Shown: positions 1 through 7,098, counted from the first letter of the stretch. The stretch is DNA of 15,361 bases from Candidatus Omnitrophota bacterium (GCA_030691585.1 JAUYEC010000194.1:1-15361), one strand, 5' to 3'. A program made the numbers and translations. The notes: generated by a model not told the origin, from the letters alone.

Positions 1-859
1 GATCAGTGGCTGTCCGGTCATCGGCATATTTAAGGATATTCCGGATATCATCCACAACAACGTCATTGATGAAGTGCTTTTTATTGTGCCGCGGTCGTGG
101 CTGACGAAAATTGAGGAGATCATGCGTTTTTGCGAAAGCGAAGGCGTGCGTATCCACCTGGCAGTGGATTATTTTGAACTGCAATTCACCAAATCAAAGC
201 AGACCGACTTAAACGGTTTTCCTCTGCTCACCTTTGAGAGTACGCCGGACAGATTGTGGCATCTCCTGGTTAAGCGGTTGATGGATGTGTCTTGCTCCGG
301 CATTGCCTTATTCGTATTGTCGCCGGTGTTCCTGACCTTGGGGATATTGATCAAGAAGACTTCTCACGGGCCGATTTTTTTCAAGCAGACACGATGCAGT
401 TTAAACGGAAGAAAATTCACCCTCTATAAATTCAGGACCATGGACGCCGACGCCGAGGTCCGGCTCAAAGACGTGATCAACGGCAATGAAATGAACGGCC
501 CGGTTTTTAAAATGGAAAATGACCCCCGGTTGACCAAGGTGGGGAGATTCCTGCGCAAATTCAGCCTGGATGAATTGCCCCAGCTTTGGAATGTCTTTCG
601 CGGGGATATGTCGCTTGTTGGGCCGCGGCCGCCTTTGCCGTCGGAAGTGGAAAAATACGACAACTGGCAGAGAAGAAGGTTAAGCGTCCGGCCCGGGCTT
701 ACCTGCCTTTGGCAGGTCAACGGCCGCAATAAAATTACCGATTTTAATGATTGGGCCAACCTCGACCTGAAATATATAGACAACTGGTCGCTCTGGTTGG
801 ATATGAAGATAATTTTTAAGACCGTCCCGGTGATGCTGTCGGGCGCGGGAGCGAAGTAG
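1..859 (+). CDS. Polyprenyl-phosphate sugar-1-phosphate transferase, 3' part (WcaJ/RfbP-like)
   Basis: The reading frame is open from base 2, so the gene starts before the window. The first in-window start (GTG at 74) is not the true one. The first ~35 codons resemble the end of the nucleotide-binding-like middle domain of polyisoprenyl glycosylphosphotransferases. Then come one hydrophobic segment (after KRLMDV) and a complete bacterial sugar transferase domain with KFRTM, DELPQL, GDMSLVGPRP and PGLTCLWQV motifs. By family knowledge, this inner-membrane enzyme moves a sugar-1-phosphate from a nucleotide sugar to undecaprenyl phosphate, the first step of repeat-unit assembly. Which sugar cannot be read from sequence; glucose or galactose are usual. 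The 88-bp gap to the export gene is mostly a palindromic repeat, so one operon is likely. The family call is firm. Confidence 0.93.
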   Translation, partial: ISGCPVIGIFKDIPDIIHNNVIDEVLFIVPRSWLTKIEEIMRFCESEGVRIHLAVDYFELQFTKSKQTDLNGFPLLTFESTPDRLWHLLVKRLMDVSCSGIALFVLSPVFLTLGILIKKTSHGPIFFKQTRCSLNGRKFTLYKFRTMDADAEVRLKDVINGNEMNGPVFKMENDPRLTKVGRFLRKFSLDELPQLWNVFRGDMSLVGPRPPLPSEVEKYDNWQRRRLSVRPGLTCLWQVNGRNKITDFNDWANLDLKYIDNWSLWLDMKIIFKTVPVMLSGAGAK

Positions 860-863
860 CATG

Positions 864-931
864 AAAAAGGGGACAGCGACTTTTTTTCACGCATCGTTGT
901 CTCGCATAAAAAAAGTCGCTGTCCCCTTTTT
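864..931. repeat. REP-type palindrome, GGGGACAGCGAC family, copy 1
   Basis: Perfect 24-bp inverted arms (864-887 and 908-931) enclose a 20-bp centre. The arm carries the core GGGGACAGCGAC flanked by A- and T-runs. It begins 4 bases after the upstream stop and ends 5 bases before the next Shine-Dalgarno (GGAGG, 937-941). Its centre is the reverse complement of the centre of copy 2 with 3 differences in 20, so copies 1 and 2 are the same element in opposite orientation. As RNA it would be a very stable hairpin between two exopolysaccharide cistrons. Confidence 0.9.
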
Positions 932-947
932 CTAATGGAGGCATTTT

Positions 948-2555
948 ATGAAACGTTTACTTGTTAGTGTTCTGGTTTTATCTTTCGCGTTTTTATTGCG
1001 CGTTCCGGCATGGGCCGTTGAAACGCCGTCAACCGAATACACCATCGGCATTGACGACGTGCTGGATGTTTCGGTGATCCAGCCGGAAAAGCTGGATGTT
1101 ACGGTAACCGTCTCTCCCGACGGCTCGATCACCTTTCCTTATATAGGCAATCTGCAGGTCAAGGGCAAGACCATGGCAAAAGTCCAGGAAGAGATCCAGA
1201 TGGGCCTGGCTAACGGCTATATGAAATACCCCATTGTGGCCATATCGCTCAAGGAATCGCGCAGCCGCAAATTTTCGGTGACCGGCGATGTCCTGCGGCC
1301 GGGGATGTATGCTATAGATGAAGATACCACCGTGCTCAAAGCTATTTCCATTGCCGGCGGGTTTGTCAGATACGGCCCGGCAAGCCAGGTCCGGGTGATC
1401 CGGGCGATAAAAGACGGACAGGCCAGCCAAGCGATTGTCGTGGACGTAAAAAAAGCGGTTAACGGCGACAGCAGCCAGAATGTTACTGTCCAGCCAGGCG
1501 ATGTGATCGAGGTTACTGAAGGCAAATTTTCCGTGTCCGGGGATGTGAACAAGCCCGGCATATATCCGATGGAAGACGGCACCACCGTGCTCAAGGCAAT
1601 TTCTATTGCCGGCGGGTTTATCCGCTATGGCCCGGCAAGCCGTGTGCGTGTCCTGCGGCCCAGAAAAGGCGAGTTCGGCCGCGATACGACGATCAAAGTA
1701 GATATCAGAGATATCACCAGCGGCGACACGTCGCAAAACCTGCTTATCCAGCCCGGGGATGTGATTGAAGTTACCGAGGGTAAATATTCCACATCCGGGG
1801 ATGTGATCAGGCCGGGCTCTTATCCGATGGAAGAAAATGTTACTGTTTTGAAAGCCATTTCCAATGCCGGAGGTTTCCTGCATTACGGCCCGGCAAGCGA
1901 CGTCAGGGTCCTGCGGCCCAAAAGCGGCGACAGCGGCTATGAGATCATCAAAGTGTATATGAAAGACATTATCCGTGGGGACAGCGCCAAGGACTTGGTG
2001 ATCCAGCCCGGGGATACCATTGAAGTAACTGAAGGCAGGTTTTCCGTGGCAGGGGACGTGCTTAAGCCCGGCACTTACCCCATAGAAGAAAATACTACCG
2101 TTCTGAAGGCGATCTCCTTAGCCGGCGGCTTTGGCAGATACGGGGCGGCAAGCCTGGTGAAGATCCGGCGGCCCAAGAAAAACGAGATCGGCCATGAGAC
2201 GCTGAAAGTCAACATTATAGCGGTTATCCGCGGAGACAGCGCCCAGGATATGCTTATTCTGCCCGGGGATATCGTGGAGGTAACCGAAGGCAAGTTTTCG
2301 GTCTATGGCGAGGTGATGCGGCCGGGGATGTATCCGATAGGAGAGCCGACCACTGTGACCAAGGCCATTTCCATTGCCGGCGGGTTTACCAAATTCGGCT
2401 CGGCCAGCCGCGTGAAGATCCTGCGCGAGCGGCCGGACAAGGACGGCTACGATACCCTGAAAGTCAACGTGGGTGCGGTGATGAAGGGTTCATCCAAAGA
2501 CGACATTATTCTTTTACCCGGAGATACGGTAGTTGTGAACGAGGGGATATTCTAA
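948..2555 (+). CDS. Polysaccharide export protein with five SLBB repeats (Wza/GumB-like)
   Basis: A predicted signal peptide (residues 1 to ~23, ending AWA) has no lipobox cysteine, unlike lipoprotein Wza. A polysaccharide export (Poly_export) domain follows at ~29-105 (YTIGIDDVLDVSV, DGSITFPYIG). Five SLBB-type repeats then start at residues 109, 194, 280, 365 and 450, each opening with a variant of FSVxGDVxxPGxYP and containing AISIAGGF. The protein ends at the fifth repeat with no C-terminal membrane helix visible. By family knowledge it forms the outer-membrane or periplasmic channel for the polymer and works with the Wzz-type protein encoded next. Five tandem repeats is more than the one or two usual in Wza/GumB. 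A clear GGAGG lies 6 bases before the ATG. Confidence 0.93.
   Translation: MKRLLVSVLVLSFAFLLRVPAWAVETPSTEYTIGIDDVLDVSVIQPEKLDVTVTVSPDGSITFPYIGNLQVKGKTMAKVQEEIQMGLANGYMKYPIVAISLKESRSRKFSVTGDVLRPGMYAIDEDTTVLKAISIAGGFVRYGPASQVRVIRAIKDGQASQAIVVDVKKAVNGDSSQNVTVQPGDVIEVTEGKFSVSGDVNKPGIYPMEDGTTVLKAISIAGGFIRYGPASRVRVLRPRKGEFGRDTTIKVDIRDITSGDTSQNLLIQPGDVIEVTEGKYSTSGDVIRPGSYPMEENVTVLKAISNAGGFLHYGPASDVRVLRPKSGDSGYEIIKVYMKDIIRGDSAKDLVIQPGDTIEVTEGRFSVAGDVLKPGTYPIEENTTVLKAISLAGGFGRYGAASLVKIRRPKKNEIGHETLKVNIIAVIRGDSAQDMLILPGDIVEVTEGKFSVYGEVMRPGMYPIGEPTTVTKAISIAGGFTKFGSASRVKILRERPDKDGYDTLKVNVGAVMKGSSKDDIILLPGDTVVVNEGIF
1272..2552 (+). repeat. Five in-frame tandem repeats of ~255 bp (SLBB domains)
   Basis: Units begin at about 1272, 1527, 1785, 2040 and 2295, giving lengths of 255, 258, 255, 255 and ~258 bp. 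Blocks such as ...GGCCCGGCAAGC... and GTGATxGAGGTTACTGAAGG recur in each unit at DNA level, which suggests duplication within the gene rather than ancient divergence alone. The array is a candidate site for recombination that changes repeat number. Confidence 0.88.
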
Positions 2556-2557
2556 TG

Positions 2558-2628
2558 GCAAAAGGGGACAGCGACTTTTTTTTATGCGAGAAAATCATGC
2601 GTGAAAAAAAGTCGCTGTCCCCTTTTGC
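2558..2628. repeat. REP-type palindrome, GGGGACAGCGAC family, copy 2 (inverted)
   Basis: Arms at about 2558-2582 and 2604-2628 enclose a ~20-bp centre. The element starts 2 bases after the upstream stop and is followed 8 bases later by the AAGGAG of the next gene, so it fills most of the 95-bp gap. The centre is in the opposite orientation to that of copy 1. Confidence 0.9.
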
Positions 2629-2650
2629 GCCTATTTAAGGAGATTTAATA

Positions 2651-4219
2651 ATGGAAGATTTAACTTTACGCGATTACTTGCGAGTCGTATTCAGGCAAAA
2701 ATGGATCATTCTGCTGTGCTTCTTTACGGTGATGACCACGGTGACCATCGGCTTGATGCTCAAGACGCGGGTTTACAAGTCCCAGGTCAAGCTGCTTATC
2801 TCCGGTCAAAAAGAGGTGGCTGCACCCTATTACACCGACATCGGCTACCAGAATATGCAGGCGACCTTGACGCAAAGCGAGATCGTCCGGTCCAATCCGG
2901 TGATGGAGCGGGCTGTGCGCGCCCTGGGCCTTTCCCAGCGCCCCCTGGACTACGAGATACGCTTTTGCGGCCCGCTAAAGGCGGGTTTGTTAGAGTGGCA
3001 AATGCGTAATGTCAACGCCCAGCTTGCGGCAATGGACCCCAAAGAAAAACAGGCCATGCTTTACCGCAGGGCTTTGGAAGGGCTAAAAGGCAGTATCAAG
3101 GTTGAGCCGGTGCGCGACACCAATATTTTCACCATCACCGCCAGCGACTATAACCCCATAGGTGCGGCAATCATCGCCAACGTAGTCAGCCGTTCATACC
3201 TTATTTTTGACCTTGAACAGCAGTTAGCCGAGTTGCAGATAAAATACGGGGAAAAGCACCTTGCCGTCCTGCAATTAAGGGATAATATAGATAGAATGAC
3301 CCAGGGGTTAAACGGCCAGCCACTGCCCGACATTGAGGCCATTGGCCCGGCAAGCGTGAAGATCATCGAACAGGCCAGCGTGCCGATGAGCCCGTCGGGG
3401 ATATCCAAAAAGTTGACACTGATGCTGGCATTTTTTATGGCCATATTCCTAAGCATTATGCTGGCCTTTGCCTTTGAATATCTGGACCAGACTTTTAAAA
3501 ACCCGATGGATATTGAAAATTTCCTGAACCTGCCGTTTTTGGGCTCGATTATGACCGGGGCAAAAGCGGATTCTTATCGCAACCTAAGCGACCAGGTTTA
3601 TCTTTTGATGAAAGACAAGGGCCTGAAGTCGCTTTTAATGGCCTCAACCCTGGCCGATGAATCCACGCCCGAGATCATCGCCAACCTCGGCCGTTATATG
3701 GCCGAACGCGCCGACCACAAGGTGCTGGTTATTGACGCGGACCTAAGAAAGCCGGTGATCCATCTGGCATTAAACATGCGCAACAAAGCCGGCCTGGAGC
3801 ATACTGTTTTTGATATCACCAACAAAAAAGGGCTGGTTGATGTGATAGAAGGGAAGCTTACTTTTGACAAGGCGGCGCAGGTCATGGGCGCGAACCTCAC
3901 CGTGCTTACCGCCGGAGAAACCGCGCTTAATCCGGTGGTGCTTTTGGATTCTCATGCCACGTCAAAGCTGTTTGAGAGCATTACCCCAAAATACGACGTC
4001 ATACTGGTCAATTGCCCCAATCTCAAGGATTACAAGGACGCCGCGGTGATCTCGCCGTATTTAGACGGGGTGATCATCGTGATAAACGAGAGCCGCACGC
4101 GCCGGCAGGTGGTAAAGAGCGCCATCGCCACACTCCAGCGCAAAAAAGCCAACATCTTCGGCGCGGTCCTCAACAACCGCTCCTTCGTCATCCCGAAGAT
4201 GATATATGAGAGGGTGTAA
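2651..4219 (+). CDS. Wzz-type chain-length protein fused to a degenerate BY-kinase domain
   Basis: Membrane helices at ~17-37 and ~253-275 flank a periplasmic Wzz/GNVR-type region; the second follows a proline-rich stretch (VPMSPSG), as in Wzz proteins. Residues ~320-522 align by eye with the cytoplasmic BY-kinase domain. The A' motif VLVIDADLRKP (358-368) is intact. Where PGEGKST is expected, the protein reads ADESTPE (335-341) with no lysine, and the Walker B DxPP is NCPN (454-457). The C-terminus has one tyrosine (519) rather than a cluster. By family knowledge such proteins set chain length with the Wza-type channel. Here ATP-driven phosphorylation looks lost, so I infer a structural co-polymerase role. 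AAGGAG precedes the ATG. Confidence 0.88.
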   Translation: MEDLTLRDYLRVVFRQKWIILLCFFTVMTTVTIGLMLKTRVYKSQVKLLISGQKEVAAPYYTDIGYQNMQATLTQSEIVRSNPVMERAVRALGLSQRPLDYEIRFCGPLKAGLLEWQMRNVNAQLAAMDPKEKQAMLYRRALEGLKGSIKVEPVRDTNIFTITASDYNPIGAAIIANVVSRSYLIFDLEQQLAELQIKYGEKHLAVLQLRDNIDRMTQGLNGQPLPDIEAIGPASVKIIEQASVPMSPSGISKKLTLMLAFFMAIFLSIMLAFAFEYLDQTFKNPMDIENFLNLPFLGSIMTGAKADSYRNLSDQVYLLMKDKGLKSLLMASTLADESTPEIIANLGRYMAERADHKVLVIDADLRKPVIHLALNMRNKAGLEHTVFDITNKKGLVDVIEGKLTFDKAAQVMGANLTVLTAGETALNPVVLLDSHATSKLFESITPKYDVILVNCPNLKDYKDAAVISPYLDGVIIVINESRTRRQVVKSAIATLQRKKANIFGAVLNNRSFVIPKMIYERV

Positions 4220-4289
4220 AAATAGGGGACAGCGACTTTTTTCCCCGTCGCTGTTAGCCAGCGTGAAAAAAAGTCGCTGTCCCCTATTT
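4220..4289. repeat. REP-type palindrome, GGGGACAGCGAC family, copy 3
   Basis: Arms 4220-4242 and 4267-4289 abut the stop codon of the upstream gene. The 24-bp centre contains its own small hairpin (CGCTG TTAGC CAGCG, 4249-4263), so the whole 70 bp can fold as one stem with an internal loop. Centre and outer flank (AAATA instead of AAAAA) match copy 4 rather than copies 1 and 2, giving two sub-types. Confidence 0.9.
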
Positions 4290-4322
4290 AAAATAGGCGG
4301 CGGAAGAGTCGGCATATTCAGC

Positions 4323-4363
4323 TTGACATAGAATATATTTTATGTTAATTTATAATTAACATA
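4323..4363 (+). promoter_or_regulatory. Promoter with perfect palindromic operator upstream of the ATPase gene
   Basis: TTGACA at 4323-4328 is a consensus -35. The spacing puts a weak -10 (TAATTT, 4346-4351) inside a perfect palindrome, TATGTTAATT (4341-4350) and AATTAACATA (4354-4363), separated by TAT. The palindrome ends 16 bases before the start codon. A repressor bound there would cover the -10, so it reads as an operator. Which protein binds is unknown; the downstream protein has a possible HTH stretch, so autoregulation is possible. Confidence 0.5.
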
Positions 4364-4379
4364 AAAATGGGGGTCAAAA

Positions 4380-5633
4380 ATGGAATTAAGAGAACGGCTG
4401 CAATACATATTTAAAGAAACTAACCCGTGGTGGAAAGAAGCGGATTTCGCGGTTAAATCCTACCGTGAGCGTAAAGTTTACGCGAAGATAGAAAAATTCC
4501 TAAAGCTTCCTCAGATCATCGCCTTGGTTGGTTTACGCAGGACGGGAAAGACCACTTTGATGCTCAAAATTGCGGAATCCTATCTACGCCGTATTCCGGC
4601 AAGCAACGTCCTTTATTTTTCATTCGACGATTTTTCCGGCCTGGACCTGGAAGACTTAATGGCCGCGTACAAAGAAATTTTTCCGCAAATCGACCTGCGT
4701 TCAGGCGAGTATCTGTTTTGTTTCGATGAGGCCCAAAAATTGGACGGTTGGCAGGATAAGCTAAAGAGGCTTTACGATACTTACAAAAATATCAAAATTA
4801 TAATTTCGGGTTCAGAAAGCCTGTTTATCCGCAAGGGCATTAAAGAAACGCTGGGCGGCAGGATCTTTGAATTCAGGGTGTCTCAACTTAACTTCAGCGA
4901 ATACCTCCAGTTTATCGGAAAGCAGAAATTTATAGAGAATCCACTGTTATACAAAGAAGATCTACTTCGGCAATACCGGTTTTTTTTGAAAACTAACGGT
5001 TTTCCCGAGCTCGCCGCCGTCAGAGACAATTCTGTGATCCATAAGTACCTTAAGGAGTCGGTTATGGATAAGATCCTGTTTAAGGATATCCCTCAATTGT
5101 TCAAGGTGCGGGATCCCGGAGTGCTGGGAGAGATACTTGATATTATTATATATTCACCGGGCCAGATCATCGATATGACAAAATTGGCTAAAGAATTGTC
5201 ATTAAGCAGGCAGGTAGTTTCGAGTTATCTCGATTATCTGGAAAAGGCATTTCTTATAAAGAAGCTGTACAATTTTTCAAAGAACCTGCGTAAGCAAAAA
5301 AGGGCCCTGAAGAAATTTTATCCCGCTATTGTGTTTCCGGAGATAGTTGAAGAAAAATTCCCGCTTTGTTTTGAGAATCACCTTATATGGGAATTGGGCG
5401 CGCATTTTTTCTGGAGGGACGCTTATAAGAACGAGGTCGACGCGGTACTGGCGGATAAAAATAAAAAAATTACGGCGGTGGAGATAAAAACAGGCGAAAT
5501 TGATTTGAAAAGCGTGAATTCTTTTATGGAAAAATATAAGCTTTCTAAGGGATTGGTAATAACTATTGATAAGGAGGGCATGCGCGGCAACGTGCGCTTG
5601 GCCCCATTCTATAAACAAATTCTAGGGTCTTAG
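4380..5633 (+). CDS. ATP-binding protein, AAA_14 plus DUF4143 type
   Basis: The P-loop is GLRRTGKTT (51-59), Walker B is LFCFDEAQ (112-119), and IIISGSES (140-146) matches the sensor region of this family. A possible winged-helix stretch (LAKELSLSRQVVSSYLDYLEKA, ~269-290) leads into a C-terminal DUF4143-type domain. That domain has a PD-(D/E)xK-like pattern, E352, D354 and E368-x-K370 (NEVDAVL ... VEIKTG). These 400-residue ATPases are common in metagenomic and archaeal genomes. Their function is poorly known and a link to mobile elements or defence is often suspected. GGGGGT lies 6 bases before the ATG. The next gene starts 20 bases downstream, so the two may be co-transcribed from the palindrome-bearing promoter. 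Confidence 0.9.
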   Translation: MELRERLQYIFKETNPWWKEADFAVKSYRERKVYAKIEKFLKLPQIIALVGLRRTGKTTLMLKIAESYLRRIPASNVLYFSFDDFSGLDLEDLMAAYKEIFPQIDLRSGEYLFCFDEAQKLDGWQDKLKRLYDTYKNIKIIISGSESLFIRKGIKETLGGRIFEFRVSQLNFSEYLQFIGKQKFIENPLLYKEDLLRQYRFFLKTNGFPELAAVRDNSVIHKYLKESVMDKILFKDIPQLFKVRDPGVLGEILDIIIYSPGQIIDMTKLAKELSLSRQVVSSYLDYLEKAFLIKKLYNFSKNLRKQKRALKKFYPAIVFPEIVEEKFPLCFENHLIWELGAHFFWRDAYKNEVDAVLADKNKKITAVEIKTGEIDLKSVNSFMEKYKLSKGLVITIDKEGMRGNVRLAPFYKQILGS

Positions 5634-5653
5634 AGAGATATCAGTGAAGTTTG

Positions 5654-6364
5654 ATGATTAAATTCGGGATTCGGCAGTCTTTTGAGAACATTGAACAAAT
5701 AGAGGAAAGGTTCTCTAATTTACCTGTTCCTATTGAATTGGCTCTGCCTTACCATTGGAATATTTACGAACCCGTTAGAATGCATTTGATGGAAATCGCT
5801 GAAAAAATTAAAGGTTTTCATGCCGAAATCTTATCTATCCATGCGGTACAGGCCCCTATCACAAATGATGAATTTAGAATATGGGGAAAAGAAATAGCCG
5901 ATTTCGCAAAAATATTAGGCGCGAAGATCATAACGGTGCATCCAAACAACACGAATAAAAATCAAGGGAATCAGGAAAAAGCTCTTAAAAATATGGTATA
6001 TTTTAAGCGGGCATATCAGGGCGAGGTCGTTTTCTGTATAGAGACATTTACCGGGAATAGGAGGATTTTTGATCCGGATGAAATAGTCGAATCCGGTCTT
6101 TCGATGACGCTTGATGTTGCCCATATATATGACAACGAAAAGATATGGCATTTGCTTAAGACTGCTAAAGAAAATATCAAGCATGTGCATCTTTCTGCAA
6201 AGAGGGATGGACAGCATCATCTGCCCGTTGATGACTTTTGTAAAGATGTGGTGGATCATCTTGTGGAGAGCAAGTGGGATGGAAGCGTGGTGCTGGAATA
6301 TCTGCCCGAATTTCACAGCCGGATGATACCCGATTTAAGGCTTCTGGAACAACGCTATAAGTAA
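5654..6364 (+). CDS. TIM-barrel sugar phosphate isomerase/epimerase-like protein (AP_endonuc_2 fold)
   Basis: The 236-residue protein shows the strand-end motifs of the xylose-isomerase-like TIM barrel: IEL (E28), SIHA (H63), TVHPNN (H96), CIETF (E130), LDVAH (D154, H157), HVHLS (H179) and VLEYLPE (E215). E130, D154/H157, H179 and E215 would form the metal site typical of the family. Substrate cannot be predicted; family members include sugar and inosose isomerases, epimerases and endonuclease IV. I prefer ATG at 5654 to TTG at 5651, with a weak GTGAAG upstream. The ATPase gene ends 20 bases before. A role in making an activated sugar for the nearby polysaccharide genes is possible but unproven. 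Confidence 0.8.
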   Translation: MIKFGIRQSFENIEQIEERFSNLPVPIELALPYHWNIYEPVRMHLMEIAEKIKGFHAEILSIHAVQAPITNDEFRIWGKEIADFAKILGAKIITVHPNNTNKNQGNQEKALKNMVYFKRAYQGEVVFCIETFTGNRRIFDPDEIVESGLSMTLDVAHIYDNEKIWHLLKTAKENIKHVHLSAKRDGQHHLPVDDFCKDVVDHLVESKWDGSVVLEYLPEFHSRMIPDLRLLEQRYK

Positions 6365-6367
6365 TAA

Positions 6368-6394
6368 CAGTATGTGCAAATTTTACACATACTG
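6368..6394. repeat. Hairpin 1 of a tandem pair
   Basis: Perfect 9-bp arms CAGTATGTG (6368-6376) and CACATACTG (6386-6394) enclose a 9-base AT-rich loop. It begins 4 bases after the stop of the TIM-barrel gene and shares its last base with hairpin 2. Both contain the sequence ATGTGCAAA, so they look like diverged copies of one unit. Confidence 0.75.
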
Positions 6395-6424
6395 CAATGT
6401 GCAAAAAATGCACATTGCTTTTTG
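6394..6424 (+). terminator. Hairpin 2 with T-run, likely intrinsic terminator
   Basis: Perfect 10-bp arms GCAATGTGCA (6394-6403) and TGCACATTGC (6409-6418) with an A5 loop are followed directly by TTTTT. Stem GC content is moderate. The position, 30 bases after the stop of the TIM-barrel gene, fits the end of the ATPase-isomerase transcript. The poly-A loop and T-run could allow terminator function on either strand. Confidence 0.65.
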
Positions 6425-6431
6425 GACTCTT

Positions 6432-6454
6432 GTAGGGACAGCATATTAGCTGTC
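6432..6454. repeat. Short palindrome, GTAGGGACAGC family, copy 1 (partial)
   Basis: GGACAGC and GCTGTCC arms form a compact inverted repeat opening with GTAGGGACAGCATAT, identical for 15 bases to the copy at 8391. The outer right arm (CCT) is missing here, so this copy is decayed. Just downstream, AGGACATTAT / AGGACATTGAT is a short direct repeat (6463-6482). Confidence 0.6.
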
Positions 6455-6495
6455 CGAAATACAGGACATTATAGGACATTGATATAGGCCGAAAA

Positions 6496-6654
6496 ATGGC
6501 AATTTACGGATGGGAGTCAGAAAGCGAGCGCCTTAAGAGGCATATGCAGATCCCCGCGGCCAAGAAGCTTGAGTGGCTTGAAGAGATGCGCCGGTTTGCC
6601 TCGTTGTTACCGAAGAAGACGCAAGCCACACGGCGCAAAGTGCGCGCCGGATGA
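6496..6654 (+). CDS. Small charged protein (52 aa), function unknown
   Basis: The ORF encodes 52 residues with a central pattern IPAAKKLEWLEEMRRF (residues ~19-34) and a basic tail. From memory, this pattern recurs in short uncharacterised bacterial proteins, some of them beside toxin or nucleotidyltransferase genes, but I cannot confirm a family. It has no signal peptide or membrane segment. The Shine-Dalgarno is weak. It lies in a stretch of decayed accessory genes, so it could be a survivor of a lost pair, for example an orphan antitoxin. The charge pattern and conserved-looking core favour a real gene over chance. Confidence 0.5.
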   Translation: MAIYGWESESERLKRHMQIPAAKKLEWLEEMRRFASLLPKKTQATRRKVRAG

Positions 6655-6660
6655 CTAAAC

Positions 6661-6786
6661 ATGAAAAAGACACTACTATTTTCACTAATCTTTGCGGTAC
6701 TTATTATAACGGTGTACCTCGTTAAATCAGACGTGCTGCATATCAATCTTTTGCCGCACCAGCATATGTTGATCTTTAAGCAGTGA
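6661..6786 (+). CDS. Possible 41-aa single-pass membrane peptide
   Basis: The ORF starts MKKTLLFSLIFAVLIITVYL and ends with a short polar tail. It has two lysines, one hydrophobic helix of ~18 residues, and no signal peptidase site I would trust. It begins 6 bases after the stop of the 52-aa ORF and is closed by a hairpin with a T-run overlapping its stop codon. This gene-plus-terminator layout supports expression. The length and single helix resemble small membrane proteins, including type I toxins, but nothing further identifies it. There is no good Shine-Dalgarno. It may also be the remnant of a longer secreted protein. Confidence 0.35.
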   Translation: MKKTLLFSLIFAVLIITVYLVKSDVLHINLLPHQHMLIFKQ

Positions 6787-6810
6787 AATAGGGCGTTGTC
6801 CCTATTTTTT
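6786..6810 (+). terminator. Hairpin plus T-run after the small membrane peptide
   Basis: Arms AAATAGGG (6786-6793) and CCCTATTT (6800-6807) with a six-base loop are followed by TTT, giving six T in a row at 6805-6810. The stem has only three G-C pairs, so efficiency is doubtful. The arm sequence matches the outer end of REP copies 3 and 4 (AAATAGGG), so it may be a worn REP remnant acting as terminator. Confidence 0.5.
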
Positions 6811-6832
6811 GCGAAAACAGTAGGTTCTATGA

Positions 6833-7098
6833 TATCCAGATGAGAGTACCCTAAGAACTGTGGAGAAAGCTGTGGAGAAACGGGTCGGAGAAAAGGTCGG
6901 AGAAAAGGTCGGAGAAATTGCTGTGGTAACCCGGATTTCATTTGGAACTCATTGTGCTTTAGTAGATTACGTAAACTGTCTGTGGTACTCTTTGGGAAGA
7001 CGTATGCCAATAAGGAGATCAATTTTTTGATCGAAAAACGCGTATTCAGGCGTGTCGGCGGAAGCAAAAATATATATTATATTTTAGTGGTCGAATAG
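6833..7098 (+). pseudogene. Collapsed relic of an AlbA_2-regulator/Fic gene pair
   Basis: Three pieces occur in the same order as the intact pair further on. Bases 6834-6868 match 11972-12006 at about 30 of 35 positions, encoding PDESTLRTVEKAVEK against PDESALRTREKTREK. Degenerate EK repeats follow. Bases 6927-6981 then align without gaps to 12243-12297, the spacer after the intact regulator. In the frame 6985-7098 the peptide KEINFLIEKRVFRRVGGSKNIYYILV parallels the C-terminal winged helix of the Fic protein at 9553 (REISDMLDKKILRQLRGKGRSVHYDL). An in-frame stop at 6830 closes the upstream side. Most of both genes is gone, so an internal deletion of a duplicated module is the simplest reading. 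Confidence 0.65.

Noticed and set aside
864..931. REP copy 1 as an ordinary intrinsic terminator
   Set aside because: The near-identical element occurs four times, in both orientations and directly before ribosome binding sites, which fits a dispersed repeat better; a secondary effect on transcription remains possible.
1029..1883. Long minus-strand open frame (284 codons) opposite the export gene
   Set aside because: It is a shadow of the repetitive, GC-biased SLBB coding sequence; it has no ribosome binding site or recognisable domain, and the + strand gene is certain.
6504..7067. Minus-strand open frame (187 codons) over the relic region
   Set aside because: Its FLRPFLRPFLRP stretch is simply the reverse reading of the decayed EK linker repeat; no family signal.
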